Translations under genes and position numbers: made by a program | NCBI RefSeq assembly: GCF_016900775.1 | Contig: NZ_JACJKN010000002.1 | Span: 124,001 to 188,000, forward strand | DNA: 64,000 bases | Direction: 5' to 3' | From: Olsenella uli | GTDB lineage: Bacteria; Actinomycetota; Coriobacteriia; Coriobacteriales; Atopobiaceae | Shown: one piece after another, positions 7,656 through 16,185 of the stretch | Layout: every line of letters starts with the position of its first letter | How positions within the stretch are numbered: the stretch's first letter is position 1 | Notes under the pieces: generated by a model | The model's input: the letters and a program-made list of their open reading frames with translations, nothing else | The model's database searches: none | Told to the model about the DNA's origin: nothing

Positions 7656-7770
7656 CCTACCAACTTTGGCGGGAAAGTTGTCTTCCCGCCTGCTGACGCG
7701 TTGCTGCAGGGCGAGGTCACAGGTCTCGTCCGGCCGTCAGGGCGAGGGGAGAAGTTCGTGGGCGGTCGCG

Positions 7771-8394
7771 CTAGCGCGGCAAGCGGGCGCTATTTCGCAG
7801 CCTGTCGTCGATGAGGCGCCAGGCCTCGTCGTTTTTGTCACAAAACGTCTCCGGATCGGCGGCAAAGCTCGGGGGCATGGGGCCACGATAGGGAACAAAC
7901 CCCAGCTTGCGGTACATGCCGCAGGCAACCCAGCTCTCCGTCTGCGTGGTGAGGTAGAGGGGCGGCTCACCCGAGGGGACAAGCTCGTCGTAGAGGGCGA
8001 TCGTCCGGAGCATCAGCGCGCGGGCGAGGCCGCGGCGCTGATGGGCGGGGTCCACCCCGACCCAGTGCACACGCAGGCGTGGCTCGCCGAAGTGGTCGCC
8101 GCGCCAGAGCGAGCTCGTCCCGGCGAGGGCGCCAGACGCATCGACCGCGAGGATCATCTGGCGCCCGAGGGCGGCGGGGTCGGACTCGTAGGTGCGCTCG
8201 AAGTACGCGAGCCCCTCCTCGTACGTGGGCAGCTGGCCGAGAAGGACGTGCAGCCGCGCCCACGGCTCGCGGAAGCGCGGCTCCCAGGCGGCGAGGCGAT
8301 AGCCCTCGGGCAGCGCGACGTCACCCACGGGCTCGTGCGCGCCGAGCGTCATCAGCACGGGGATGTGGGGCATGCTCGTGTCAAGCACGGTCAT
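7771..8394 (-). CDS. GNAT-family N-acetyltransferase
   Basis: A 207-aa acetyltransferase. The acetyl-CoA binding signature is clear: VHWVGVDPAHQRRGLARALMLR, followed by LYLTTQTESWVACGMYRKLGFVPY, where the late Y-x-K-x-GF element is typical of GNAT proteins. The substrate cannot be told. The start at 8394 follows GAGGAGG at good spacing; a later ATG (MPHIPVLM) is possible. It runs away from mgtA in the same direction, with 58 nt between them that hold a 21-bp tandem repeat. Confidence 0.82.
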   Translation of the reverse strand: MTVLDTSMPHIPVLMTLGAHEPVGDVALPEGYRLAAWEPRFREPWARLHVLLGQLPTYEEGLAYFERTYESDPAALGRQMILAVDASGALAGTSSLWRGDHFGEPRLRVHWVGVDPAHQRRGLARALMLRTIALYDELVPSGEPPLYLTTQTESWVACGMYRKLGFVPYRGPMPPSFAADPETFCDKNDEAWRLIDDRLRNSARLPR

Positions 8395-8418
8395 GGGGCC
8401 TCCTCTCGACCACCCATC

Positions 8419-8460
8419 ATACGACGGGAACCTATGGGAATACGACGGGCACCTACAGGA
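8419..8460. repeat. Imperfect 21-bp tandem duplication
   Basis: Copies 8419-8439 and 8440-8460 (ATACGACGGG-A/C-ACCTA...) match at 18 of 21 positions. The second copy runs over the stop codon of mgtA. It looks like a small local duplication in the mgtA-acetyltransferase spacer; no function is apparent. Confidence 0.6.
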
Positions 8461-11179
8461 GCGTCCCACCGCGCCGGACGAAGAGCCGGCGGGCGAGAAG
8501 GAGCGCGGCCGCGTAGAGCGCGACGACCACCCCGAGCAGGACGAAGTACGTCGGGGGCAGCGGGGCGAGGTCGAGCGCGGTCCCGAGCGGGGTGAACGGC
8601 AGCGCCGTGACGAGCGCGACCCCGACGGCTCCGAGCGCGGTGAGCCGCGTCGCCGCGCGGCTCTCCACGAACGGCACGCGCTGCGTGCGGACGAGGTGGA
8701 CGGCAAGCGTCTGCGTCCACATGCTCTCGACGAGCCAGCCGGCCTGGAACGTTGCCACGAAGAGGGCCCTGCCCGCCCCGTCGAGCTCCGCCCACGGGGC
8801 GCCGGTGACGCCGGGGCACACCACGAAGAAGAGGGCCGCGAAGGTGATGAGGTCGAAGAGGGAGCTCACGGGGCCCATCGCGACCATGAAGCGCCGCACG
8901 GAGACCTCGTCCCAGCGTCGCGGCGCGCGAACCAGCTCGTCGTCCACCCCGTCCCAGGGCAGTGCCGTGCAGGTGACGTCATAGACGAGGTTGAGCAGGA
9001 GCAGCTGCACCGCGCTCATGGGGAGGAAGGGCAGCAGCGTGGCGGCGGCGAGCACGGAGAAGATGTTGCCGAAGTTGGAGCTCACGGTCATCTTCACGTA
9101 CTTCGTCATGTTGGCGAGCGTGCGCCGCCCGCAGACGATTCCGCGCTCGAGGACCATGAGGTCCTTCTCCAGGAGGATGAGGTCCGCGGCCTCGCGCGCC
9201 ACGTCCACGGCGGAGTCCACCGAGATCCCGCAGTCGGACGCCCCCATGGCGGCCGCGTCGTTCACGCCGTCCCCCATGAAGCCCACGACGTGGCCGTCAC
9301 CCCTGAGCGCCGCCACCACGCGCGCCTTCTGGGAGGGGGAGAGCTTGGCAAAGACCGAGGCCTGACGCGCGCGGCGGGAAAGCTCGGCGTCGTCGAGGCC
9401 CTCGAGCTCCGCGCCCTCGATGACCGAGTCGGCGGGGATGCCGATGGAGCGGCACACGTGGGCGGCGACGCGCGCGGAGTCCCCGGTGAGCACCTTGGTC
9501 TCGACGCCGTGCGCCCTGAGCGCCTCCACCGCGTCGGCCGCGCCCGCCTTGGGCGGGTCGAGAAACGCGAGGCACCCCACGAGCGTCATATCGCGCTCGT
9601 CGGCGGTCGTGAGCCGCTCGACCCCGGCGGGCTCGCGGCGCAGCGCCACCCCGAGCACGCGCATGCCCCGCTCGGCGAGCTCGGTCGCCCGTTCCGCGAC
9701 GCCCGCGGCAATCTCGCGGGTGAGCGGGACCTCCTCGCCGTCGACCTCGGCATGCGAGCAGATGCTGAGCATCTCCTCCAGCGCCCCCTTGCAGATCATG
9801 AGCGTCGAGCCCGACCCGTCGCCCACCACGACGCTGAGCCTCCTGCGCTCGAAGTCAAAGGGCAGCTCATCGACGAGGTCGTAGCGGTCGCAGAGCTCCT
9901 CGACGGTCGGGTCGACCTCGAGCGCACGGCGCAGGATGGCCGAGTCCACGAGGTTCTTCATTCCGGTCCCGAAGAAGCTGTTCACGAACGCCGCGCGCAG
10001 CACCTCCGCGTCCTCGCGGCCGAGCACGTCGAGGTGGAGCTCGAGGGCAACGCGGTCCTCGGTGAGCGTCCCGGTCTTGTCGCAGCAGAGCACGTCGATC
10101 GCGCCGAGGTCAGAGATGGCGTCGAGCCGCTTCACGATGACCCTGTCGCGCGACAGGTCGACCGCGCCCTTGCCCAGGCAGCACGTCACGATCACGGGGA
10201 GCATCTCCGGCGTGAGGCCCACGGCGACGGAGAGCGAGAAGAGCAGGGCGTCGAGCCAGTTGCCCTTGGTGAGGCCCGACACGAGCACGACCGTCGGGAC
10301 CATGACGAGCATGAGGGCCACGAGCAGGCGGCTCGTCCGGGCGACCCCCTCTTCGGACGCCGTCGCGCGGCACCCCCCGCCCGAGGGGAGCCCGGAGGCG
10401 GTCTCGCCGAGGAGCGTGGCCGCGCCCGTGGCGACCACGACCCCCACGGCGCTGCCCGAGATTACGCTGCTGCCCATGAACACGAGGTCGTCGAGGTCGG
10501 TCACGGCAGCACCCTCGGGCGCGGCCGCTCCGAGCTCGCGGCGCTTCTCGACGCTCTCGGACTCCCCCGTGAGCGCGGACTGGCTCACGAAGAGGTCACG
10601 CGAGGAGATGAGCCGCAGGTCGGCCGGGACGAGGTCTCCGGAGGAGAGGTGGACGACGTCGCCCACCACGACCTCGTTGACCGGCACCTCGACGCGCCCC
10701 ACGTCGGCACGGCGGACGTCGCAGGTGGTCTCGACCATCTTGGAGAGCGCCGCGGCCGCGTTGTCGCTGCGCTCCCCCTGGACGAAGCGGAGCGCCCCGG
10801 AGACGAGCACCATCACCGCGATGATCGCGGGCGTGGTGAGGTCGCGGGCGCCGGGGCGGGCGAAGACCCAGTCCGTGAGCACGGAGACTGCGGCGATGAG
10901 CACGAGGATGCCCACGAAGGGGTCCGCGAACGCGGCGAGCGCTCGTCGCGCGAGCGAGGGCCGCTCCGCGCGCGCGAGGCGGTTCTCGCCCCAGAAGGCG
11001 CGCATGGATGTGACCTCTTCCTCGGAGAGGCCTTCCTCGTGGGCCCCCAGCTCGTCGAGGAGCTGGGACGGCGAGATCTCGGCCGCGTGCCGCAGCCAGT
11101 CGACCCCCGCCGGGGACGCGGTCGCGGCGGGGCGAGAGGGGCGCGCGAGGGCGCGCGCGAGGAGGGTGGCCAGCAGCAT
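8453..11179 (-). CDS. mgtA: Magnesium-translocating P-type ATPase
   Basis: A 908-aa type IIIB P-type ATPase that imports Mg2+. The phosphorylation motif DKTGTLT (Asp367), hinge GDGVND, TGES actuator loop and the Mg-transporter hallmark VGLTPEMLPVIVTCCLGKGA in TM4 are present, as is the extra C-terminal membrane bundle with NFGNIFSVL. The length equals MgtA/MgtB of enteric bacteria. The start at 11179 follows GAGGTGAG. No Mg-sensing M-box could be recognised in the 290 nt upstream; instead two tiny ORFs are there (11254-11343 and 11336-11443). nrdG lies further upstream on the same strand, so transcription from nrdG may read into it. Confidence 0.93.
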   Translation of the reverse strand: MLLATLLARALARPSRPAATASPAGVDWLRHAAEISPSQLLDELGAHEEGLSEEEVTSMRAFWGENRLARAERPSLARRALAAFADPFVGILVLIAAVSVLTDWVFARPGARDLTTPAIIAVMVLVSGALRFVQGERSDNAAAALSKMVETTCDVRRADVGRVEVPVNEVVVGDVVHLSSGDLVPADLRLISSRDLFVSQSALTGESESVEKRRELGAAAPEGAAVTDLDDLVFMGSSVISGSAVGVVVATGAATLLGETASGLPSGGGCRATASEEGVARTSRLLVALMLVMVPTVVLVSGLTKGNWLDALLFSLSVAVGLTPEMLPVIVTCCLGKGAVDLSRDRVIVKRLDAISDLGAIDVLCCDKTGTLTEDRVALELHLDVLGREDAEVLRAAFVNSFFGTGMKNLVDSAILRRALEVDPTVEELCDRYDLVDELPFDFERRRLSVVVGDGSGSTLMICKGALEEMLSICSHAEVDGEEVPLTREIAAGVAERATELAERGMRVLGVALRREPAGVERLTTADERDMTLVGCLAFLDPPKAGAADAVEALRAHGVETKVLTGDSARVAAHVCRSIGIPADSVIEGAELEGLDDAELSRRARQASVFAKLSPSQKARVVAALRGDGHVVGFMGDGVNDAAAMGASDCGISVDSAVDVAREAADLILLEKDLMVLERGIVCGRRTLANMTKYVKMTVSSNFGNIFSVLAAATLLPFLPMSAVQLLLLNLVYDVTCTALPWDGVDDELVRAPRRWDEVSVRRFMVAMGPVSSLFDLITFAALFFVVCPGVTGAPWAELDGAGRALFVATFQAGWLVESMWTQTLAVHLVRTQRVPFVESRAATRLTALGAVGVALVTALPFTPLGTALDLAPLPPTYFVLLGVVVALYAAALLLARRLFVRRGGTLL

Positions 11180-11253
11180 GGCTCACCTCGCAATCCCGGG
11201 ACATGAGACGGGCCGCGCTCCGGCGGCCCGAGGGAGTGCTCTGTGAGCGTGCG

Positions 11254-11343
11254 CTATGCGCGGCGGCGCCCGTCGTCCCGACCGGCAGGCGTCTCTCCCA
11301 TGGGCTGTTGCGTCGTACGTCTATGGCCGCAACTGTCACACAT
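11254..11343 (-). CDS. Possible 29-aa Cys-containing peptide upstream of mgtA
   Basis: Reads MCDSCGHRRTTQQPMGETPA and ends in a basic tail. It is short, but GGGAGGTGG stands about 6 nt before the ATG at 11343, one of the best ribosome binding sites in the area. It begins with a CxxC pair and overlaps the previous tiny ORF by 8 nt. It could be a leader peptide for mgtA, a metal-binding microprotein, or spurious. No family was recognised. Confidence 0.35.
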   Translation of the reverse strand: MCDSCGHRRTTQQPMGETPAGRDDGRRRA

Positions 11344-11443
11344 GGAAACCACCTCCCTCGGGTCGGGGCGCGTGCCCGCTCTGCTGCGGCCAGTATGCCG
11401 CATGCCGGTCGCCCGGGCAACCGGCTTCACAGCCCGGGCACAT
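11336..11443 (-). CDS. Possible 35-aa Cys-containing peptide after nrdG
   Basis: Reads MCPGCEAGCPGDRHAAYWPQ and continues Pro/Gly/His-rich to a TGA that overlaps the start region of the next tiny ORF. Cysteines stand at 2, 5 and 9. It starts 26 nt after the nrdG stop. Its ribosome binding site is weak. The paired arrangement with 11254-11343, each starting M-C-x-x-C, is the reason to list it. It may equally be decayed sequence. Confidence 0.28.
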   Translation of the reverse strand: MCPGCEAGCPGDRHAAYWPQQSGHAPRPEGGGFHV

Positions 11444-11469
11444 CCCCCATGCCCATGCCGACCGCGCCG

Positions 11470-12030
11470 CTACTCCATCGCGTGCGTCGAGAAGACCGGG
11501 TCATCGTGCCACCACACGACCTCGTCCCCAGGCGCCTCGAGCGTGGCGGGCACGTCGATGAGCCGCTGGTTGGACGAGCCGCGGAAGCGGAGCGTAATGT
11601 CGTGCTTATCCTGTACGAAGGGCCCGTCCACGAGCACGTCGAGCGTGTCGAGCAGGCGGTCGGTCACCTCGCCCAGGTTCCACGCGCCGCCCGGCGCCAG
11701 CTGCTCCCAGGTGTGGCCGGAGAAGAGCCAGATGCTCTTGGTGTCACCGAAGCGCTCGCGCACCGCCTCGAGAAAGCCTACGAGCCCGACCTGGTTCTCC
11801 GGCTCCATGGGCTCGCCGCCGAGGATGGTGAGGCCGTCAATATAGGGCGTGTCAAGCGAGCTCATGATTTTCTCGGCGACCTCGTTGGTGAACGGCTCGC
11901 CGGCGTCGAAGTCCCACGCCTCCTCGTTGAAGCAGTTGGGGCAGTGCAGGCGGCAGCCTGAGACGAAGAGCGTCGTTCGCACCCCCACGCCGTTGGCGAT
12001 GTCACAGTACTTGATGTTGGCGTAGTTCAT
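11470..12030 (-). CDS. nrdG: Anaerobic ribonucleotide reductase activating protein
   Basis: A 186-aa radical-SAM activase that installs the glycyl radical on NrdD. The cluster motif C-X3-C-X2-C is Cys26, Cys30, Cys33 (GCRLHCPNC), preceded by MNYANIKYCDIANGVGVRTTLF, the usual N-terminus. GGEPME is the expected SAM-binding motif. The start at 12030 is chosen by alignment with the family; an in-frame ATG at 12042 would add MGAR. nrdD lies upstream on the same strand, separated by 383 nt that contain strong hairpins, which is unusual for this normally tight pair. Confidence 0.93.
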   Translation of the reverse strand: MNYANIKYCDIANGVGVRTTLFVSGCRLHCPNCFNEEAWDFDAGEPFTNEVAEKIMSSLDTPYIDGLTILGGEPMEPENQVGLVGFLEAVRERFGDTKSIWLFSGHTWEQLAPGGAWNLGEVTDRLLDTLDVLVDGPFVQDKHDITLRFRGSSNQRLIDVPATLEAPGDEVVWWHDDPVFSTHAME

Positions 12031-12184
12031 TCTCGCTCCCATTGACGAGGACGTTGACAAAGGGCCGCCCGGCCGGCGCCCGTCGCGCCATCCTCTGGTT
12101 GATGAGGCCGTGGAGATAGACCGTATCACTCTCTCGGCCGTATCGGTAGACGAGGTCGAGCAGGTTGATTGCGCGCGCGAACAT
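12002..12184 (-). CDS. Doubtful 60-aa ORF in the nrdD-nrdG spacer
   Basis: A 60-aa reading frame (MFARAINLLDLVYRYGRESDTV...) that overlaps the nrdG start by 29 nt; it could be extended to 82 aa with an ATG at 12250. Codons are mostly G/C-ending like real genes here, and the leucine-rich start looks protein-like, but no family is recognised and the ribosome binding site is poor. The rest of the 383-nt spacer 12031-12413 holds the hairpins at 12310-12406 and nothing else that I can name. Confidence 0.25.
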   Translation of the reverse strand: MFARAINLLDLVYRYGRESDTVYLHGLINQRMARRAPAGRPFVNVLVNGSENELRQHQVL

Positions 12185-12309
12185 CCGACTCAAGCCGGTC
12201 TGCGCTTGAGGCGCGCCGACAGGCAGGCCCGCTCTTGGGGAGCCGCTCAATCACCGAGAAGAACCGTGAGGGCCGCAGATGAGGCACGCCCGCGTGCCGC
12301 ACAGAAAGA

Positions 12310-12406
12310 CTCGCGGCGGACCCTGGGAAAAGGTCCGCCGCGAGTTCTGCAGCCGCGCGTAGCGCGGCGAAGCTGTCTGAGCGCCGGACCTTTTCCCAGG
12401 GTCCGC
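12310..12406. repeat. Nested hairpins between nrdD and nrdG
   Basis: Stem 12310-12322/12332-12344 is a perfect 13-bp hairpin (CTCGCGGCGGACC) with a 9-nt loop CTGGGAAAA. A second shorter hairpin lies at 12385-12405. The two are inverted copies of one another over 22 bp (12316-12337 and 12385-12406), so an even larger fold is possible. On the minus strand the first stem is followed by TCTTTCTGT. It would end or attenuate the nrdD transcript before nrdG. Confidence 0.6.
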
Positions 12407-12413
12407 GGAAGTC

Positions 12414-14636
12414 CTACAGGTGCAGCACGCGGTCCTTGATCTCCTCGGTGCGGCCCTGGTTCCAGAACTGGGTGCCGATGTAGCCGCACGTCCTTCTCGC
12501 CACGTTCATCTTGGACTGGTCGCGGTTGTGGCAGTGCGGGCACTCCCAGACGAGCTTGCCGTCGTCCTCCACGATCTGGATCTCGCCGTCGTAGCCGCAC
12601 ACCTGGCAGTAGTCGCTCTTGGTGTTGAGCTCGGCGTACATGATGTGGTCGTAGATGTACTGCATGACCGAGATCACGGCCTCGAGGTTGTCCTGCATGT
12701 CCGGGACCTCCACGTAGGAGATGGCGCCGCCGGGGGAGAGGCGCTGGAACTCGGACTCAAAGCGTAGCTTGGTGAAGGCGTCGATCGGCTCGGTCACGTG
12801 GACGTGGTAGCTGTTGGTGATGTAGCCCTTGTCCGTGATGCCCGGGATGATGCCAAAGCGGCGCTGCAGGCACTTGGCGAACTTGTACGTGGTGGACTCG
12901 ATCGGCGTGCCGTAGAGCGAGTAGTCGATGTTCTCGGCGGCCTTCCACTCGGCGCACTTGTCGTTCATGTGCTGCATGACGGCGAGCGCGAACGGCGTGG
13001 CCTCGCGGTCCGTGTGGCTGTGGCCGGTCATGGCCTTGACGCACTCGTAGAGGCCGGCGTAGCCGAGGCTGATGGTGGAGTAGCCGCCGTAGAGGAGCTT
13101 GTCGATCGTCTCGCCCTTCTTGAGGCGCGCGAGGGCGCCGTACTGCCAGAGGATCGGCGCGGCGTCAGAGGTGGTGCCGAGCAGGCGCTCGTGACGGCAG
13201 CGCAGGCCGCGGTGGCAGAGCTCCAGGCGCTCGTCGAAGATCCTCCAGAACTCGTCCATGTTGCCCTTGGCCGAGAGCGCCACGTCCACGAGGTTGATCG
13301 TCACGACGCCCTGGTTGAAGCGGCCGTAGTACTTGGGCTTGCCCGGCTCGTAGTTGCCGGCGTTGGCCACGTTGTCGTAGCCGTTGCCCGAGCGGTCCGG
13401 CGTGAGGAAGGAGCGGCAGCCCATGCAGGTGTAGCAGTCGCCGTTGCCCTCGGTCTCGCCCGCCGACAGCTTGTACTCCTTCATCTTCTTCTCGGAGATG
13501 TAGTCCGGCACCATGCGCTTGGCCGTGCACTTGGCCGCGAGCTTGGTGAGGTAGAAGTACGGGGTGCCCTCGCGGACGTTGTCCTCCTCGAGCACGTAGA
13601 TGAGCTTGGGGAAGGCGGGGGTGATCCAGACGCCCTCCTCGTTCTTGACGCCCTGGTAGCGCTGGCGCAGCATCTCCTCGATGCAGAGGGCCAGGTCGGC
13701 CTTCTCCTGCTCGTTCTTGGCCTCGTTGAGGTACATGAAGACCGTGATGAACGGCGCCTGGCCGTTGGTGGTCATGAGGGTGACGACCTGGTACTGGATG
13801 GTCTGCACGCCGCGGGCGACCTCCTCGCGCAGGCGCCCCTCCACGATCTCGGAGACCTTCTCCTCGCCCGGGTCCACGCCGATGGCGGCCATCTCGGCCT
13901 CCACCTGGCGGCGGATCTTCTTGCGCGAGACGTCGACGAAGGGCGCCAGGTGCGTGAGCGAGATGGACTGGCCGCCGTACTGGCAGGAGGCCACCTGGGC
14001 GATGATCTGCGTGGCGATGTTGCAGGCGGTGGAGAAGCTGTGCGGGCGCTCGATGAGCGTGCCGGAGATCACCGTGCCGTTCTGCAGCATGTCCTCGAGG
14101 TTGATGAGGTCGCAGTTGTGCATGTGCTGCGCGAAGTAGTCGGAGTCGTGGAAGTGGATGATGCCCTCGTTGTGGGCCTCCACGATGTCGGCGGGGAGCA
14201 GCTCGCGCATGGTGAGGTCCTTGGAGACCTCGCCGGCCATGTAGTCACGCTGGACGGAGACGACCGTGGGGTTCTTGTTGGAGTTCTCCTGCTTGACCTC
14301 CTCGTTGTTGCACTCGATGAGCGCGAGGATCTTGTCGTCGGTCGTGTTCTTGTGGCGCTTCTGGTTCTGCACGTAGCGGTAGATGATGTACTTGCGGGCC
14401 ACCTCGAAGTGGTGCAGGCCCATGAGCTGGTCCTCGACGAGATCCTGGACCTCCTCGACGGTCACGGTGTGGCCGGCCTCCATGCACTCGTCGGTGACGT
14501 TGAGGGAGGCGAACTTGATCTCGCGCTCAGTGAGGCGCTCGCCCTCGGGCACCTCGCCGTTGGCGGCACGGATGGCGCTCTCGATCTTTGAGATATCGAA
14601 GGTGACCTCCGAGCCGTTGCGCTTGATGATCTTCAT
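12414..14636 (-). CDS. nrdD: Anaerobic (class III) ribonucleoside-triphosphate reductase
   Basis: A 740-aa glycyl-radical enzyme that makes deoxyribonucleotides without oxygen. It begins with an ATP-cone (MKIIKRNGSEVTFDISKIESAI). It carries the family core FHDSDYFAQHMHNCDLINLEDML, a C-terminal zinc site (CQVCGY...CPHCHNRDQ) and the glycyl radical motif RTCGYIG with Gly718 about 23 residues from the end. The start at 14636 follows GAGAGGA and matches homologues; the frame is open 66 nt further upstream. It is activated by NrdG encoded downstream. An exact dodecamer copy (12490-12501) lies in the C-terminal coding part, read as ARRT. Confidence 0.96.
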   Translation of the reverse strand: MKIIKRNGSEVTFDISKIESAIRAANGEVPEGERLTEREIKFASLNVTDECMEAGHTVTVEEVQDLVEDQLMGLHHFEVARKYIIYRYVQNQKRHKNTTDDKILALIECNNEEVKQENSNKNPTVVSVQRDYMAGEVSKDLTMRELLPADIVEAHNEGIIHFHDSDYFAQHMHNCDLINLEDMLQNGTVISGTLIERPHSFSTACNIATQIIAQVASCQYGGQSISLTHLAPFVDVSRKKIRRQVEAEMAAIGVDPGEEKVSEIVEGRLREEVARGVQTIQYQVVTLMTTNGQAPFITVFMYLNEAKNEQEKADLALCIEEMLRQRYQGVKNEEGVWITPAFPKLIYVLEEDNVREGTPYFYLTKLAAKCTAKRMVPDYISEKKMKEYKLSAGETEGNGDCYTCMGCRSFLTPDRSGNGYDNVANAGNYEPGKPKYYGRFNQGVVTINLVDVALSAKGNMDEFWRIFDERLELCHRGLRCRHERLLGTTSDAAPILWQYGALARLKKGETIDKLLYGGYSTISLGYAGLYECVKAMTGHSHTDREATPFALAVMQHMNDKCAEWKAAENIDYSLYGTPIESTTYKFAKCLQRRFGIIPGITDKGYITNSYHVHVTEPIDAFTKLRFESEFQRLSPGGAISYVEVPDMQDNLEAVISVMQYIYDHIMYAELNTKSDYCQVCGYDGEIQIVEDDGKLVWECPHCHNRDQSKMNVARRTCGYIGTQFWNQGRTEEIKDRVLHL

Positions 14637-14745
14637 GGCCGTTCCTCTCGCTTCTTCGTAAGGGCGCGCCCTGCTCGGCGCGCATGTCTGCAATCTGAGC
14701 ACGGTCTACTATGGCACAACTGGTGGTGGTTGGACATTAACAAAA

Positions 14746-14761
14746 ACACAAGATATTGTTG
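14746..14761 (-). promoter_or_regulatory. NrdR-box-like site upstream of nrdD
   Basis: ACACAAGATATTGTTG at 110-125 nt before the nrdD start resembles the known NrdR operator (ACACWATATATTGTGT type), the repressor site for ribonucleotide reductase genes. It lies in an AT-rich island (14700-14870) of an otherwise GC-rich 388-nt divergent spacer 14637-15024, whose other content is the palindrome at 14904-15003. NrdR sites usually come in pairs about 31 bp apart; I do not see a convincing second box. Confidence 0.42.
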
Positions 14762-14903
14762 ATAACCAGTCGAAATGCTGTCGATAAGCCGTATCCGCGC
14801 AGGTAGGAAAAACGCGTCGGGAAAAAGCATTGGCTCAAATTGACATTGATGTTTCTGTGAGCGGGGCGGCGAGCGGCGCATGCCGGCCAAGGGGTAAAGT
14901 CTT

Positions 14904-15003
14904 CTGACAAAGGTGACAGGGTCGTTTGTCAGGTTTCGTCGGGCCGGCGCTCGGCGGCGACGCCTGGCGGCCACCTGACAAACGACCCTGTCACCTTTGT
15001 CAG
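14904..15003. repeat. TGACAAAGG palindromic element, copy 1
   Basis: Perfect 30-bp inverted repeat: arms 14904-14933 and 14974-15003, 40-nt loop. The right arm ends 21 nt before the aminotransferase start. It belongs to the same family as 22360-22428, 35081-35148, 36384-36468 and 47818-47888, which share the arm core CTGACAAAGGTGACAGGGT or close variants. Confidence 0.9.
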
Positions 15004-15024
15004 GACGGCACGAGAGGGGGCCAC

Positions 15025-16185
15025 ATGAATTTCTCCAGGCGACTTGACCTGTTTGGCGACGAGGTGTTCGCGGCGCTCAACGCGCGGCGGCGCGCGCTCG
15101 AGGCGGAGGGCCGGCGCGTGTACGATCTCTCCGTGGGCACCCCCGACTTCGAGCCCCCGGCCCACGTGGTCGAGGCGCTGCGCGAGAGCGCGGCGGACCC
15201 CGCCAACTGGAAGTACTCGCTTCACGACAAGGACGAGCTGCTCGCCGCCGCCTGCTCCTACTACGAGAGCCGCTTCGGCGTGGGCGGCGTGACGCCCGAC
15301 ATGGTCATGAGCTGCCGCGGCACGCAGGAGGGCCTGGGCTACGTCTGCGCCGCGCTCGCCGACCCGGGCGAGGTGGGCCTCGTGCCCGACCCGTGCTACC
15401 CCGTCTTCCAGAATGCCACGCTGCTCGCCGGCGCCCGCCCCGCCTACTACCCGCTCACCGCCGAGCACGACTTCCTGCCGTGCCTCGCCGAGATCCCGGC
15501 GGAGGTCGCCGACGCCGCCAAGTACCTGATCCTCTCGCTTCCCGCCAACCCCGTGGGCTCGGTGGGCACGCCGGAGGTCTACGAGGAGGCGATCGCCTTC
15601 GCCCGCGCGCACGACCTCATCGTGATTCACGACAACGCGTACTCCGACATCGTCTTCGACGGCGAGCCAGGCGGCTCGTTCCTCTCGTACCCCGGCGCGG
15701 CCGAGGTGGGCGTGGAGTTTCTCTCGCTCTCCAAGTCCTTCAACGTGACGGGTGCGCGCCTGTCCTTCCTCGTGGGCCGCCCCGACGTGGTGGCCGCCGC
15801 GCGCAAGCTCCGCGGCCAGGTGGACTTTGGCATGTTCTACCCCGAGCAGGACGCCGCCATCGCGGCGCTCACGGGCCCGCGCGACTCCGTCGAGCGTCAG
15901 CGCCTGCTCTACCAGGAGCGCCGCGACGCCCTCTGCGACGGTCTCGAGGCCATCGGCTGGGAGCGCCCCAACGCGCACGGCTCGATGTTCGTGTGGGCGC
16001 GCATCCCGGGCGGCAGGACCGACTCCGTGGCCTTTGCGCTCGAGCTCATGGAGTGCTCTGGCGTGATCGTGACACCGGGCGCGAGCTTTGGCCCCTCGGG
16101 CGAGGGCTACGTTCGCATGGCGCTCGTGATGCCGCCCGACGAGCTCCGCGAGGCTGTGGCCGCCATCGCCGCGGCGGGGCTGTGA
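15025..16185 (+). CDS. PLP-dependent aminotransferase, class I/II (DapL/AlaC-like)
   Basis: A 386-aa fold-type I aminotransferase. Visible landmarks: YDLSVGTPDFEPPAHV at the N-terminus, the NP of LPANPVGSVG, DNAYSDIVFDG, the PLP-binding lysine in SLSKSFNVTGARLSF, and the substrate-binding arginine in VRMALVMP. The best match in memory is LL-diaminopimelate or alanine aminotransferases of this subgroup; the substrate cannot be settled. The ATG at 15025 follows GAGAGGGGG. The TGA stop overlaps the next gene (GTGA), so the two are coupled. Confidence 0.88.
   Translation: MNFSRRLDLFGDEVFAALNARRRALEAEGRRVYDLSVGTPDFEPPAHVVEALRESAADPANWKYSLHDKDELLAAACSYYESRFGVGGVTPDMVMSCRGTQEGLGYVCAALADPGEVGLVPDPCYPVFQNATLLAGARPAYYPLTAEHDFLPCLAEIPAEVADAAKYLILSLPANPVGSVGTPEVYEEAIAFARAHDLIVIHDNAYSDIVFDGEPGGSFLSYPGAAEVGVEFLSLSKSFNVTGARLSFLVGRPDVVAAARKLRGQVDFGMFYPEQDAAIAALTGPRDSVERQRLLYQERRDALCDGLEAIGWERPNAHGSMFVWARIPGGRTDSVAFALELMECSGVIVTPGASFGPSGEGYVRMALVMPPDELREAVAAIAAAGL

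Noticed and set aside
8363-11206. A 947-codon open frame on the plus strand, antisense to mgtA
   Set aside because: It mirrors a well-conserved P-type ATPase on the other strand; its product is His/Glu/Arg-rich without any domain, as expected from the complement of GC-rich codons.
11180-11469. Mg2+-sensing M-box riboswitch upstream of mgtA
   Set aside because: The conserved M-box core could not be found on the minus strand; only two tiny ORFs are visible.
12798-14591. Long plus-strand frame opposite nrdD
   Set aside because: Low-complexity Val/Leu/Asp/Gly product typical of antisense to GC-rich genes; nrdD on the other strand is unambiguous.
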